Assembly (NCBI RefSeq): GCF_020616555.1 | Contig: NZ_CP085173.1 | Coordinates: forward strand, 7,580,001-7,644,000 | DNA from: Streptomyces longhuiensis | Lineage (GTDB): Bacteria; Actinomycetota; Actinomycetes; Streptomycetales; Streptomycetaceae | DNA length: 64,000 nt | Direction: 5' to 3' | Part shown: in pieces, positions 16,374 to 25,119 of the stretch | Layout: each line of letters opens with the position of its first letter | Numbering within the stretch: the first letter of the stretch is position 1 | Translations under genes and position numbers: made by a program | The notes under the pieces: generated by a model | Told to the model about the DNA's origin: nothing | Database searches by the model: none | What the model saw: the letters and a program-made list of their open reading frames with translations, nothing else

Positions 16374-16538
16374 AACCTGGTCGCCACCGTCGTGACCCGG
16401 GACACAGCCGACCTGCACGCGTACATCAGCGGCAAGCTCGGCCGGCTCGAAGGCGTCCGGCACGCGGAGACGTCGCCGTTCATGCGGAAGGACAAGCAGC
16501 TGACGTACCAGCCGCCCGTTCGCCGGCGCCCCTGCTAG
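16374..16538 (+). pseudogene. C-terminal remnant of an Lrp/AsnC-family regulator
   Basis: Reading from AAC at 16374, the frame encodes NLVATVVTRDTADLHAYISG, then KLGRLEGVRHAETSPFMRKDKQLTYQPP, and ends at TAG 16536-16538. It matches the last two strands and helix of the Lrp/AsnC effector (RAM) domain: VTVVTRD..DLxxYxxxxLGxLEGVR..ET. No start codon or HTH is present. It abuts the MFS remnant head-on, so both genes were truncated at one junction. The TAG overlaps the stop of the convergent LysR gene. Confidence 0.75.
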
Positions 16539-17404
16539 CGGTTGCGGTGCAGCCGGTCGCCCCCGTCGAGGATCGCCTGGGCCAGCGCCTGCGCCGCCTC
16601 GCCCTGCGCGCGGCCGTGCCGCGGCCCGTGCAGCAGCACGAAGTCCACCTCGCCCAGCTCCGGCAGCCCGGCCCGCTCCGGTACGCGGACCAGGCCGGGC
16701 GGGATCAGGCCGCGCGCGTGCGCCATCACGCCGAGGCCCGCCCTGGCCGCCGCGATCAGGCCGTTGAGGCTGCCGCTGGTGCAGGCCACGCGCCAGGCGC
16801 GGCCGTGCCGCTCCAGGGCTTCGAGGGCGAGGGCCCGCGAGATGCCCGGCGGCGGGTACACGATGAGCGGCACCGGACGGTCCGGATCCAGGCGCAGCCG
16901 CTCCGCGCCGATCCACACCAGCCGGTCGTGCCACACGGACTCGCCGCGCGGATCCTCCGGCCGCCGCTTGGCGAGGACCAGGTCGAGCTTGCCCGCGTCG
17001 AGCTGCTCGTGCAGCGTCCCGGACAGCTCGACCGTCAGTTCCAGGTCCACCTCGGGGTGGTCGTGCCGGAACGCCTCCAGGATCTCGGTCAGCCGGGTCA
17101 GGACGAAGTCCTCCGAGGCCCCGAAGCGCAGCCGGCCGCGCAGTCGCGTACCCGTGAAGAACGCCGACGCCTGCTCGTGCACCTCCAGGATCCGGCGCGC
17201 GAAGCCGAGCATCGCCTCACCGTCCTCCGTGAGCTCGACGGTGTGCGTGTCCCGGGTGAACAGGGTCCGGCCCGTGGCGTCCTCCAGGCGGCGCACATGC
17301 TGGCTGACCGTGGACTGGCGCAGGCCGAGGCGCCGGGCGGCCTGCGTGAAGCTCAGCGTCTGGGCCACCGCGAGAAACGTGCGCAGCTGCGAGGGGTCGT
17401 ACAT
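16535..17404 (-). CDS. LysR-family transcriptional regulator
   Basis: 289 aa. An N-terminal HTH_1 (LRTFLAVAQTLSFTQAARRLGLRQSTVSQHVRRLEDATGRTLFTR) is followed by the LysR substrate-binding domain (RGRLRFGASEDFVLTRLTEILEAFRHDHPEV...). The ATG at 17404 (MYDPSQLRTF) is the family start. It is divergent from the SBF-type symporter gene across 132 bp and probably controls it, as is usual for LysR pairs. Confidence 0.92.
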   Translation of the reverse strand: MYDPSQLRTFLAVAQTLSFTQAARRLGLRQSTVSQHVRRLEDATGRTLFTRDTHTVELTEDGEAMLGFARRILEVHEQASAFFTGTRLRGRLRFGASEDFVLTRLTEILEAFRHDHPEVDLELTVELSGTLHEQLDAGKLDLVLAKRRPEDPRGESVWHDRLVWIGAERLRLDPDRPVPLIVYPPPGISRALALEALERHGRAWRVACTSGSLNGLIAAARAGLGVMAHARGLIPPGLVRVPERAGLPELGEVDFVLLHGPRHGRAQGEAAQALAQAILDGGDRLHRNR

Positions 17405-17536
17405 GCCCCCGACCCTACCCGCGGCCATCGCGGAACGTGATGACAGTCAGTGCGGTATGCAGGATTCCCGATCGCGGTGATCAGGAGGACGATGGAGAGG
17501 GCACGACCTGAACCGACAGCAAGGAACATGGAACCC

Positions 17537-18580
17537 GTGAAACGCCTGACTTGGCCGTCCTGGATGCCGGTCGACCCCTACATCCTGGCGCTCATAGGGA
17601 CGGTGGGCCTCGCGGCGCTCCTGCCCGCGCGCGGTGGTGCGGCCGACGTCGCGTCCGGCGCCTCGACCACCGCCGTCGCGTTCCTCTTCTTCCTCTACGG
17701 GGCGCGCCTGTCGACCCGCGAGGCGCTCGACGGACTCAGGCACTGGCGGCTCCATGTGACCGTCCTCGCCGCCACGTTCGTCGTCTTCCCGCTCCTCGGC
17801 CTCGCGGCCCGTGGCCTCGTCCCCGTGGTCCTCACGCCGTCCCTCTACGACGGCCTGCTCTTCCTCACCCTCGTGCCTTCGACGATCCAGTCGTCGATCG
17901 CCTTCACCTCCATGGCCCGCGGCAACGTGCCCGCGGCGATCTGCGCGGGCTCCTTCTCCTCGCTGGCCGGCATCGTCGTCACCCCGCTGCTCGCGGCGGG
18001 CCTGCTCGGCAACAGCGGCGGCGGGTTCTCCGCGGACTCCCTCGTCAAGATCGTGCTGCAACTGCTCGTGCCGTTCCTCGCCGGGCAGTTCCTGCGCCGC
18101 TGGGTCGGCCCCTTCATCACGCGGCACAAGAAGGTCCTGGGCTACGTCGACCGCGGCTCGATCCTGCTCGTCGTCTACACCGCGTTCAGCGAGGGCATGG
18201 TCCAGGGCATCTGGCACCAGGTCAGCGCGGTGCGCCTGGGCGGGCTCCTCGTCGTCGAGGCGGTACTGCTCACCGTGATGCTGGCGGTCACCTGGTACGG
18301 CGGCAAGGCGCTCGGCTTCGGGCGCGAGGACAGTATCGCGATCCAGTTCGCCGGGTCGAAGAAGTCCCTGGCGGCCGGACTGCCCATGGCGAGCGTCCTG
18401 TTCGGGGCGCACGCGTCCCTCGCCGTACTGCCGCTGATGCTGTTCCACCAGATGCAGCTGATGGTGTGCGCCGTGATCGCCAAGCGCCGGGCGCGCGACC
18501 CGCTGGAGCAGGTCAGCGCGGCGGAGGAGCGAGCCGCAGAGCCACGAACCGCGGCCGGTACAGCGACACGTTCCGGCTGA
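17537..18580 (+). CDS. Bile acid:sodium symporter-family (SBF-like) transporter
   Basis: 347 aa with about ten hydrophobic segments, PF13593 type. Conserved features are WPSWMPVDPYIL, the ALxxWRLH loop, FLTLVPSTIQSSIAFTSMARGNVPAA (the crossover helix) and FAGSKKSLAAGLPMASVLF. Substrates in this branch are poorly known organic anions. The GTG at 17537 is preferred to the ATG at 17528, because AAGGAA lies 10 nt before the GTG but only 1 nt before the ATG. Its last 68 bp overlap, on the opposite strand, the 3' end of the beta-propeller gene. Probably regulated by the divergent LysR protein. Confidence 0.88.
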   Translation: MKRLTWPSWMPVDPYILALIGTVGLAALLPARGGAADVASGASTTAVAFLFFLYGARLSTREALDGLRHWRLHVTVLAATFVVFPLLGLAARGLVPVVLTPSLYDGLLFLTLVPSTIQSSIAFTSMARGNVPAAICAGSFSSLAGIVVTPLLAAGLLGNSGGGFSADSLVKIVLQLLVPFLAGQFLRRWVGPFITRHKKVLGYVDRGSILLVVYTAFSEGMVQGIWHQVSAVRLGGLLVVEAVLLTVMLAVTWYGGKALGFGREDSIAIQFAGSKKSLAAGLPMASVLFGAHASLAVLPLMLFHQMQLMVCAVIAKRRARDPLEQVSAAEERAAEPRTAAGTATRSG

Positions 18581-19766
18581 CCTGCGCCTGCGCGGTGGCG
18601 GGCGCCGCGTCCAGCCAGTTGACGTCGTAGCTGAGCAGCACGCGCCCGTCACCACCGCCGAGCGCGGGGTGCGCCTGCGGGTTGTACGCGGCCGTGTCCT
18701 GCGGGAGCGCGCCGTCCCGCGGCAGCGGCGCCTCGAAGCCCTTCGCGGGACCGTGCCAGGGCCCGGTCGGCGTGCAGGCCCAGTAAGAGGTGACGCGGGT
18801 CAGGCCCGCGGTCCCGGCGGCCATCGTGAACAGGACGTACGTACCGCCGTCGCGCACGACGGTGAACGCGCTGCCGACCCCGCGCCGTTCACCGTCGCCG
18901 AGGACCGGCCGTGGCCGTGGAGTCCGCGTCCAGCGCGAGCCGTCCCAGTAGCGCCACGCCCCCGGCTCGGCGAGCCGGCCGCGCGGCACCCGCGCGACAT
19001 AGGCGCGGCGCGTGGCCCCCGGCCCGTCGTCACCGCCGAACACGTACGTCCAGCCGCCCCGGTCGACGGCCGTCGTGCCGAACAGGACACGTCGCGCCGG
19101 GTCCGGCACGCCCCGCTGGTCGAGGACCGTGGCGACGCTCTCCACGCGCAGGCCGGGCAGCGAGAGCGTGGCGACCTCGGTGGCGGCGGGCATGCCGTAG
19201 ATCCAGGGACCCGTCCCCGTCGTACGGGTCCACAGCAGGACGCGGACGACCCGCTCGGCGGAGCCGGGGGAGCGGGGCTCTACGCGGGCCGCGACGGGCC
19301 AGCGCCACTGCTGCGGCACCGGGTCGGGGAACAGGGGCGCGGGGAGCGTGCGCTCCAGGGTGCCGGAACGGCCCATCACCACGGCCGAGTTGCGCACGAA
19401 CGGAGCCGAGATGTCCCGCCAGGCGTGCGGCTGGCCCGCCGGGTTGGGCGGCGCGTGCACCTGCCCGAGATAGGTGTCGGAGAACAGCCACAGGACCCGC
19501 CCGTCCGGGAGCCGCACCGAGTGCGTGCCGTCGCCGCCCGTCCAGTCGTCGCCTCGCGACGCGTCGTCGCCGTAGCGTGCGAACGCCCCCGTGAGGCCGG
19601 AGTCGGCGGACCACGAGGCGACGCTGCGCGCCGCGCACGGGCGACCGCCCTCCCGGTCGTCGTCCGGGAGAGCGGTCAGCAGGGCGGCGGCGCACACCAG
19701 GGCCAGCAGCAGGCCGAGACCCGCTCCCACGCTCCTGCGGCGCACCGCCTCCGTGTCCGCGGGCAC
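18513..19766 (-). CDS. Membrane-anchored or secreted beta-propeller protein (DUF5005/DUF4185-like)
   Basis: 417 aa. An N-terminal hydrophobic segment (VGAGLGLLLALVCAAALLTAL, residues about 12-32) is a signal anchor. The rest has propeller-like repeats: WTGGDGTHSVRLPDGRVLWLF, VLFGTTAVDRGGWTYVFGG, VVRDGGTYVLFTMAA, GGDGRVLLSYDVNW. These resemble the five-bladed folds of DUF5005/DUF4185 proteins and GH43-like enzymes. No catalytic triad was assigned. It begins 10 bp after the sialidase gene and is its operon partner, suggesting a role in extracellular glycan handling. The 3' end overlaps the convergent transporter gene by 68 bp. Confidence 0.75.
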   Translation of the reverse strand: MPADTEAVRRRSVGAGLGLLLALVCAAALLTALPDDDREGGRPCAARSVASWSADSGLTGAFARYGDDASRGDDWTGGDGTHSVRLPDGRVLWLFSDTYLGQVHAPPNPAGQPHAWRDISAPFVRNSAVVMGRSGTLERTLPAPLFPDPVPQQWRWPVAARVEPRSPGSAERVVRVLLWTRTTGTGPWIYGMPAATEVATLSLPGLRVESVATVLDQRGVPDPARRVLFGTTAVDRGGWTYVFGGDDGPGATRRAYVARVPRGRLAEPGAWRYWDGSRWTRTPRPRPVLGDGERRGVGSAFTVVRDGGTYVLFTMAAGTAGLTRVTSYWACTPTGPWHGPAKGFEAPLPRDGALPQDTAAYNPQAHPALGGGDGRVLLSYDVNWLDAAPATAQAQVSRNVSLYRPRFVALRLAPPPR

Positions 19767-19776
19767 CGTTCGGACG

Positions 19777-21678
19777 CTAGTGGCCGCCGCGCACGCGGTC
19801 CATGGGCAGCCACACGACGGTGTCCGGGGTCACAGTGGTGAGCGGGGTGCTGAGCTCCTCGTCGCTCAACGCCCGGTCCTGGACGCGGACTTCGTCGATC
19901 GCGCCGGTGAAGTGCGCCCGGCTGTCCATCCGCTCGCCCACGTGCACGCCGAACGGCGAGTTACGGCTGACGGAGCCCGGGACGTCGGGCGTACCGACCG
20001 AGGTGCCGTCGACGGTGAGCGTCAGCTGTCCGCCGCCGCGCCGCAGTACGACACGGTGCCACTGGCCGTCGTTGTACGCGGCGGTGGTGCGCACCGAGGC
20101 CGTTCGCGGGGCCGCGGCTCCGTCCCGCGTGGTGATCAGGCCCGTGATGCGGTTGCTCGCCGGCTCGGCGCGCAGCCACACCTGCGGCTGCGTGGTGCCG
20201 ATGCCGCCCATCCACAGCAGGGGCTGCTCGCCGGTCGTGGCGGAGTAGCGGAACCACAGCGACACGGTGAAGTCCTTCGTGCCGAGCGGCAGCCGGTCGC
20301 TGTACGGGAGCCGTACGGCGTCGTCCTTGCCGTCGAAGGAGAGCGCCCCGCCGAAGCGGCCGGCGGTCGGGGAGGCGCCGCCGAGCACGGCCGCGTCCCG
20401 CGCGTGGCGGGCCCGGTCCTCCGTCGTCGGGTCGGCGCCGCGGCGCGGCGTCAGCCAGTCCTCGGTGAAGCGCGCGAAGCGGATCTCGTCGCGGGCGTCG
20501 ACCGCGCCGCCCTCGTACATGAGGCCCACCCGGTCGCGGGTCGCCTGCACGAGGTCCGAGTAGCCGGACCAGTCGGTCGTCACCACGGTCGAGCGGTCGA
20601 AGCTGTCCCAGGTCCGCCCGCCGTCGTACGAGGAACGGACGGTCATGGTCCGGCGCCGGTCGGGGTCGCCGGGGCAGGCCAGCAGGAGCCGGTTGCCGGT
20701 GCGCAGGACCGAACCCTGCACCTGCGGGGTGTAGAGGTCGGGGAGCGCCGTGAAGCGCCGCGTGAACGAGTCGCCGCCGTCCCGGCTCCACGTGTGCGTG
20801 CGGTGGCCGAGGTCGGTGCCGTCCTGCTCGCGCCCGGACACGTACAGGGCGCCGCCGGGCAGTTCGGCCACCGTCATCTCGGACGGCTTCTGCCGGAAGG
20901 TGCCGTCGTCCGCGATCGGCCAGGAGTCCTTCGCGCCGACCCGCCAGTGCCTGCCGCCGTCGTCGCTGACCATGAGCGCGGCGTGGTTCGCGGTGACGCG
21001 GCTGCCGTTCCAGGTCTCGGCGTTGACGGTGAAGACGAGCCGTCCGCGGTGGCGCCCCTGGGTGAGCTGGATGCCGTGCACGGGCCCGGTCGCGTACCAG
21101 GAGTTCCAGTCCTTCGGCAGGATCTCCTCGCTCAGGTCGCGCGGCGCCGACCAGGTGCGGCCGTCGTCGTCGCTGTACTGGAGGTGCGGGGTGCGGTCGC
21201 ACGGCACGTCGCAGTTCTTCCCGTCCGTGCGGCCGGTGTTGTACGTCTCCGCGAGCAGGATGCGGCCCGTCCTGAGGTCGACCACGGGGGCGGGGTTGCC
21301 GTGTGTGTCACCGGCGCCCTCGTTGACGACCTGGAGCGGGCTCCAGGTGCGGCCGCCGTCCTCGGACCGCTTGACGACGATGTCTATGTCGCCCGCGTCG
21401 GAACAGTCGTTCGTCCGCCCCTCGGCGAAGGCGAGCAGTGTCCCCTGCTTCGTCTTCACCACGGCGGGAATGCGGTAGCAGGCGTACCCGGGATCCTGGG
21501 AAGCCTTGAAGAGGATCTGCTGCTCGAACGGCGGCTGCGGCGCGGCCGCCCGGGCCGCCCGCGCCGCGCCGGCCGGTTCGGCGGCGTGCGCGGGCAGTAC
21601 GGCTCCGGCGGCGACGGCGAGCAGCGCGACGACGGATGTGCCCAGGGATCTCAGACGTACGCGGAGACTTGACGACAT
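19777..21678 (-). CDS. Secreted exo-sialidase (GH33) with LamG-like domain
   Basis: 633 aa. A Sec signal peptide (about residues 1-33, ending AHA) precedes a six-bladed sialidase propeller. The RIP motif is at 69-71 (CYRIPAVV), with an acidic segment EGRTNDCSDAGDIDIV and five Asp-box repeats (SEDGGRTW, SDDDGRTW, SDDGGRHW, SRDGGDSF, SYDGGRTW). Residues about 430-630 form a concanavalin-like LamG/Laminin_G_3 fold (FDGKDDAVRLPYSD, FTVSLWFRYSA, GAIDEVRVQDRALSDEEL) that usually binds glycans. It should release terminal sialic acids from host or environmental glycans outside the cell. The ATG at 21678 has AAGGGTGG upstream. First gene of a two-gene operon. Confidence 0.92.
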   Translation of the reverse strand: MSSSLRVRLRSLGTSVVALLAVAAGAVLPAHAAEPAGAARAARAAAPQPPFEQQILFKASQDPGYACYRIPAVVKTKQGTLLAFAEGRTNDCSDAGDIDIVVKRSEDGGRTWSPLQVVNEGAGDTHGNPAPVVDLRTGRILLAETYNTGRTDGKNCDVPCDRTPHLQYSDDDGRTWSAPRDLSEEILPKDWNSWYATGPVHGIQLTQGRHRGRLVFTVNAETWNGSRVTANHAALMVSDDGGRHWRVGAKDSWPIADDGTFRQKPSEMTVAELPGGALYVSGREQDGTDLGHRTHTWSRDGGDSFTRRFTALPDLYTPQVQGSVLRTGNRLLLACPGDPDRRRTMTVRSSYDGGRTWDSFDRSTVVTTDWSGYSDLVQATRDRVGLMYEGGAVDARDEIRFARFTEDWLTPRRGADPTTEDRARHARDAAVLGGASPTAGRFGGALSFDGKDDAVRLPYSDRLPLGTKDFTVSLWFRYSATTGEQPLLWMGGIGTTQPQVWLRAEPASNRITGLITTRDGAAAPRTASVRTTAAYNDGQWHRVVLRRGGGQLTLTVDGTSVGTPDVPGSVSRNSPFGVHVGERMDSRAHFTGAIDEVRVQDRALSDEELSTPLTTVTPDTVVWLPMDRVRGGH

Positions 21679-21689
21679 GGTGCGGCCAC

Positions 21690-21770
21690 CCTTCAACGGC
21701 TCATGTCAAGGCTGATGTCACGGCTCATGCGTCTGGACATCAAGACATCCCACGTCCAATGTCCGGGTCA
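21690..21770 (-). promoter_or_regulatory. Promoter region of the sialidase operon with short repeats
   Basis: On the sialidase strand, CATGAGCCGT occurs twice about 22 bp apart, and ATGTC/GACAT motifs recur in both orientations (for example TGATGTC and GACATCA). This suggests a regulator site, but no specific -35/-10 pair could be fixed. Confidence 0.4.
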
Positions 21771-21813
21771 CAGACGCTACTTGGGACGCTCGGCACGCCA
21801 CAAGCACCGTGCA

Positions 21814-22737
21814 TCAGGGGATCAGGACGACCTTGCCGAGATTGGCTCGCCCCTCGATGGCCTCGTGGGCCCGTGCCGCGTCCTCCAGGGCGAACTCCGC
21901 GTGCACCACGGGCCGCAGAGTCCCCTCGAAGAACAGCCGCCACAGCTCTTTGCGCCACCGTTCGTACGTCTCGGGCTTCCCGCGCGCGATGAGCGCCATC
22001 TGGAAACCGATCACGGACTTGGCGCCCACGAGCAGGTCGTACGCCTCGACGGTGCCGCCGCCCGAGCTGTACGCCACGAGCCGCCCGTGCGGCGCGAGCG
22101 CCTTCAGGCCCGGCGTCAGCAGCCCGCCGCCCACCGCGTCCAGGACATAGTCGACCGGCTCGCCCCAGGTCTCGTCGCCGTAGAGCACCACGTCGTCGGC
22201 GCCGAGTCCGCGGACGAACTCCGCCTTGCCGGGCCCCGACACCGCACCTGTGACCCGGGATGCCCCGCTCGATGCCGCGAGTTGCAGGGCCAGATGGCCG
22301 ACCCCGCTCGCCGCCGCCGTGACGAGCGCCGCCTCGCCCGGCTCGGGACGTGCGGCCTGCAACGCTCCGTACGCCACGAGCCCGCTGCGGACCAGGGCCA
22401 CCGCGTCGGTGGCGCCCGCGCCGTCGGGCACGGGTGACGCCATGGCGACGTGCAGGAGCGCGTAGTCGGCGTAGCCGTGCCCGAAGACGAGGCCGGTGAC
22501 GCGGTCGCCAGGGGTGTACTCCGTCACGCCGGGACCCGAGGCCGCCACCGTACCGGCGATCTCGCCGCCCAGAGCGATGGGTTCGCGCGGCTCCCGCACC
22601 TTGCGGACGACGGGCAGCGTGACGCCGATCGCCTCGGTGCGGACGAGGAGTTCACCGGGTCCCGGCTCGGGGACGGGCGCGTCTTCCAGGAACAGGACGT
22701 CGGGGCCACCGCTGTGTTCGTACCGGACGCGCCGCAT
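21814..22737 (-). CDS. Zinc-binding-dehydrogenase-family (quinone oxidoreductase-like) MDR protein
   Basis: 307 aa. GroES-like N-domain (VRTEAIGVTLPVVRKVREPREPIALGGEIAGTV, GVTEYTPGDRV) and Rossmann domain (ALVTAAASGVGHLALQLAASSG). Zinc ligands are absent, as in the QOR branch, so an NADPH-dependent quinone or enone reductase is likely. The ATG at 22737 is preferred to the GTG at 22743, since AAGGCGG is 7 nt before the ATG. It is divergent from the MarR gene, with a nested palindrome between, which fits MarR control and electrophile or quinone detoxification. Confidence 0.88.
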   Translation of the reverse strand: MRRVRYEHSGGPDVLFLEDAPVPEPGPGELLVRTEAIGVTLPVVRKVREPREPIALGGEIAGTVAASGPGVTEYTPGDRVTGLVFGHGYADYALLHVAMASPVPDGAGATDAVALVRSGLVAYGALQAARPEPGEAALVTAAASGVGHLALQLAASSGASRVTGAVSGPGKAEFVRGLGADDVVLYGDETWGEPVDYVLDAVGGGLLTPGLKALAPHGRLVAYSSGGGTVEAYDLLVGAKSVIGFQMALIARGKPETYERWRKELWRLFFEGTLRPVVHAEFALEDAARAHEAIEGRANLGKVVLIP

Positions 22738-22764
22738 CGGCACACCGCCTTACCGGAGTGGAGT

Positions 22765-22809
22765 CGTTGGGAGCACCAATGATACGGAGATTCATTGGGA
22801 AGTCCAACG
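22765..22809. promoter_or_regulatory. Nested palindromic operator between MDR and MarR genes
   Basis: An inner inverted repeat CCAATGA-N9-TCATTGG (22776-22798) is flanked by an outer pair CGTTGG (22765-22770) and CCAACG (22804-22809). It lies centrally in the 93-bp divergent intergenic region, the usual place for a MarR operator. Confidence 0.75.
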
Positions 22810-22830
22810 GTTATTGGCTAAACTGCCGCC

Positions 22831-23277
22831 ATGCCCGAGAACCCGCCCGCCCTGGGCGCCATCCGCACCCTCCCCAGCTGGCGCCTCGGCCGCGCCGCGG
22901 AGCGCGGGCGCGGCCTCGTCGCCGAAGCGCTCGCCCGCGAGGGCCTGAAGATGTGGCACCACGTGGTCCTGTGCGCGGTGACGGACCTGCAACCCGTGGC
23001 CCAGGCCGACCTGGTGCGCAGTGTCTCGCTCGACCCCAAGGACATGGTCGGCGTCCTGAACGACCTCCAGGACGCGGGGCTCGTCGTCCGCACCCCCGAC
23101 CCGAAGGACCGCCGCAAGAACGCCGTCACGGTCACGGACAAGGGCAGCGCGACGCTACGGCGGTGCGCCGCCGCCGCCGAGGACGCCAACGCCGCGCTCC
23201 TGGCGCCGCTTTCGGCCAGGGAGCGCGCCGCGTTCCTGGACATGCTGGGGCGGATATCCGGCGAGCCGGGCACGTAG
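22831..23277 (+). CDS. MarR-family transcriptional regulator
   Basis: 148 aa winged-helix protein: helix pair VVLCAVTDLQPVAQADLVRSVSLDPKDMVGVLNDLQDAGLVVRTPDPKDRRKN, where the DxRxxxxxLT-type wing is DPKDRRKNAVTVTDKG. The start ATG at 22831 is short of a clear Shine-Dalgarno and may be nearly leaderless. Divergent from the MDR oxidoreductase gene; the nested palindrome between them is the likely target. Ligand unknown, perhaps a phenolic or electrophile. Confidence 0.9.
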   Translation: MPENPPALGAIRTLPSWRLGRAAERGRGLVAEALAREGLKMWHHVVLCAVTDLQPVAQADLVRSVSLDPKDMVGVLNDLQDAGLVVRTPDPKDRRKNAVTVTDKGSATLRRCAAAAEDANAALLAPLSARERAAFLDMLGRISGEPGT

Positions 23278-23376
23278 CGAAGAGGGGCATCGGTGCGGCG
23301 GCGCGTGGGGCCCGGCCGGCGCAGGGGGCGCTCCCCGCCGGATCCGGGCCCCGTCGCCGTGCCGCGGGGAAACCGG

Positions 23377-24255
23377 TCAGCCCTGGGCGGCCGCGGCCCG
23401 CAGGGCGATGCGGTGTTCTCCCGCGTACACGTTCATGTTGGGCCCGCGCAGGAAGCCGACCAGCGTGAGGCCGGTCTCGGCGGCCAGGTCGACCGCGAGC
23501 GACGACGGCGCGGACACGGCCGCGAGGACCGGGATGCCCGCCATCACCGCCTTCTGCGCGAGCTCGAAGGAGGCGCGGCCCGAGACGAGCAGGATCGCCC
23601 GCGACAGCGGAAGGCCGCCGTTCTGCAGGGCGCGCCCGACGAGCTTGTCCACCGCGTTGTGCCGGCCCACGTCCTCACGGATGTCGAGCAGTTCCCCGGC
23701 CTCCGAGAACAGCGCCGCGGCGTGCAGACCCCCGGTCCGGTCGAAGACCCGCTGGGCCTCGCGCAGCCGGTCGGGGAGGCTCGCCAGGAGCGAGGGCTCG
23801 ATCCGGACCGGGGGAGTGTCGTCGATCGCGAACCGCGTCGTCGTACGGACCGCGTCCAGGCTCGCCTTCCCGCACAGGCCGCACGACGAGGTCGTGTACA
23901 CGTTGCGTTCGAGCGTGATGTCGGGGATCACCACACCGGGAGCGGTGCGCACGTCGACGACGTTGTAGGTGTTGGATCCTCCCCCGGAGCCTGAAGGGCC
24001 TGGGGGGACCCCCATCGTCGCCCCCGCGCAGTACACGATGCTCTGGAGTTCCTCCGTCGCGCCGAGGACACCCTCGCTGACCAGGAACCCCGCCGCGAGC
24101 GCGAAGTCGTCGCCCGGGGTGCGCATCGTGATGGCGAGGGGCTTGCCGTTGAGCCGGATCTCCAGGGGCTCCTCGGCGACGAGCGTGTCGGGCCTGCTGG
24201 AGACCTGCTCGTCCCGGATGCGGAGCACCTTGCGTCGTTCCGTGACTCGTCCCAT
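23377..24255 (-). CDS. fdhD: Formate dehydrogenase accessory sulfurtransferase FdhD
   Basis: 292 aa. FdhD transfers sulfur from a cysteine desulfurase to the bis-MGD molybdenum cofactor of formate dehydrogenase. The essential cysteine pair is in TSSCGLCGK (about residues 123-131). The C-terminal EDVGRHNAVDKLVGRAL and SGRASFELAQKA motifs are also present. A Gly/Pro/Ser insert (GVPPGPSGSGGGS) interrupts the conserved YCAGAT..NTYNVVDV segment; it is encoded by a palindromic element (23976-24014) that keeps the frame. Last gene of the formate dehydrogenase operon, 7 bp after the iron-sulfur subunit. Confidence 0.93.
   Translation of the reverse strand: MGRVTERRKVLRIRDEQVSSRPDTLVAEEPLEIRLNGKPLAITMRTPGDDFALAAGFLVSEGVLGATEELQSIVYCAGATMGVPPGPSGSGGGSNTYNVVDVRTAPGVVIPDITLERNVYTTSSCGLCGKASLDAVRTTTRFAIDDTPPVRIEPSLLASLPDRLREAQRVFDRTGGLHAAALFSEAGELLDIREDVGRHNAVDKLVGRALQNGGLPLSRAILLVSGRASFELAQKAVMAGIPVLAAVSAPSSLAVDLAAETGLTLVGFLRGPNMNVYAGEHRIALRAAAAQG
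23976..24014. repeat. Palindromic element inserted in frame within fdhD
   Basis: TCCTCCCCCGGAGCC, a TGAA-type loop, then GGGCCTGGGGGGACCCCCA. The arms pair as CCCCC-GGAGCC / GGGCC-TGGGGG with mismatches. The form resembles the small GC-rich palindromes scattered in Streptomyces genomes. It adds about 13-14 residues between two conserved blocks of FdhD. Confidence 0.65.
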
Positions 24256-24262
24256 GTGTCGA

Positions 24263-25119
24263 TCAGTCCCGGTTCTGTACGTGCTGATAGCCGAAGCGGC
24301 CCTTGATGCAGAGGTTGCCGTGGGTCACCGGGTTGTCGTGCGGCGAGGTGACCTTGACGATCTCGTTGTCCTGCACATGGAGCGTGAGGTTGCAGCCCAC
24401 TCCGCAGTACGCGCACACCGTCGTCGTCTCCGTCTGCTCCGCCTCGTTCCAGGTCCCCGCCGCCCGCATGTCGAACTCCGACTTGAAGGACAGCGCGCCC
24501 GTCGGGCACACCTCGACGCAGTTGCCGCAGTACACGCACGCCGAGTCCGTCAGCGGCGCGTCGTGCTCCACGGCGATCCTCGCGTCGAAGCCGCGCCCCA
24601 CGACCGAGATGGCGAACGTGTTCTGCCACTGGTCACCGCACGCGTCGACGCACTTGTAGCAGAGGATGCACTTGTCGTAGTCCCGGACGTAGAGGTCGTT
24701 GTCGACGCGGGGCTCCTCGTCCACCCGCGCCGCGTCCGGTCCGAACCGGTCGGGCTTCGCCTCGTACTCCTTGATCCACTCGGCGGCGCGCGGCGTCGTC
24801 GACAGGTTCACCGACGAGGCGAGCAGTTCGAGGACGACCTTGCGGCTGTGCCGGGCCCGCTCCGTGTCCGTGCGCACCTCCATCCCCGCCTCGGCCTTGC
24901 GCGAGCAGGCCGGGGCGAGGGTGCGGGCGCCCTCGACCTCGACGACGCAGACCCGGCACGCGTTCTTCGGGGTGAGGGTGTCGCCCTGGCACAGCGTCGG
25001 GATGTCCTTGCCCGCGGCCCGGCAGGCGTCCAGGATCGTCGCCCCCTCGGGCACCCGCGCCTCCTGCCCGTCCAGCGTGAACTCGACGAGGCGGCGCGGC
25101 ACTCCCAGCGGTATGGCGG

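Noticed and set aside
22831..23277. Considered calling it a phenolic-acid-specific MarR (PadR/HcaR-like)
   Set aside because: No ligand-specific residues can be read; only the MarR family is supported.
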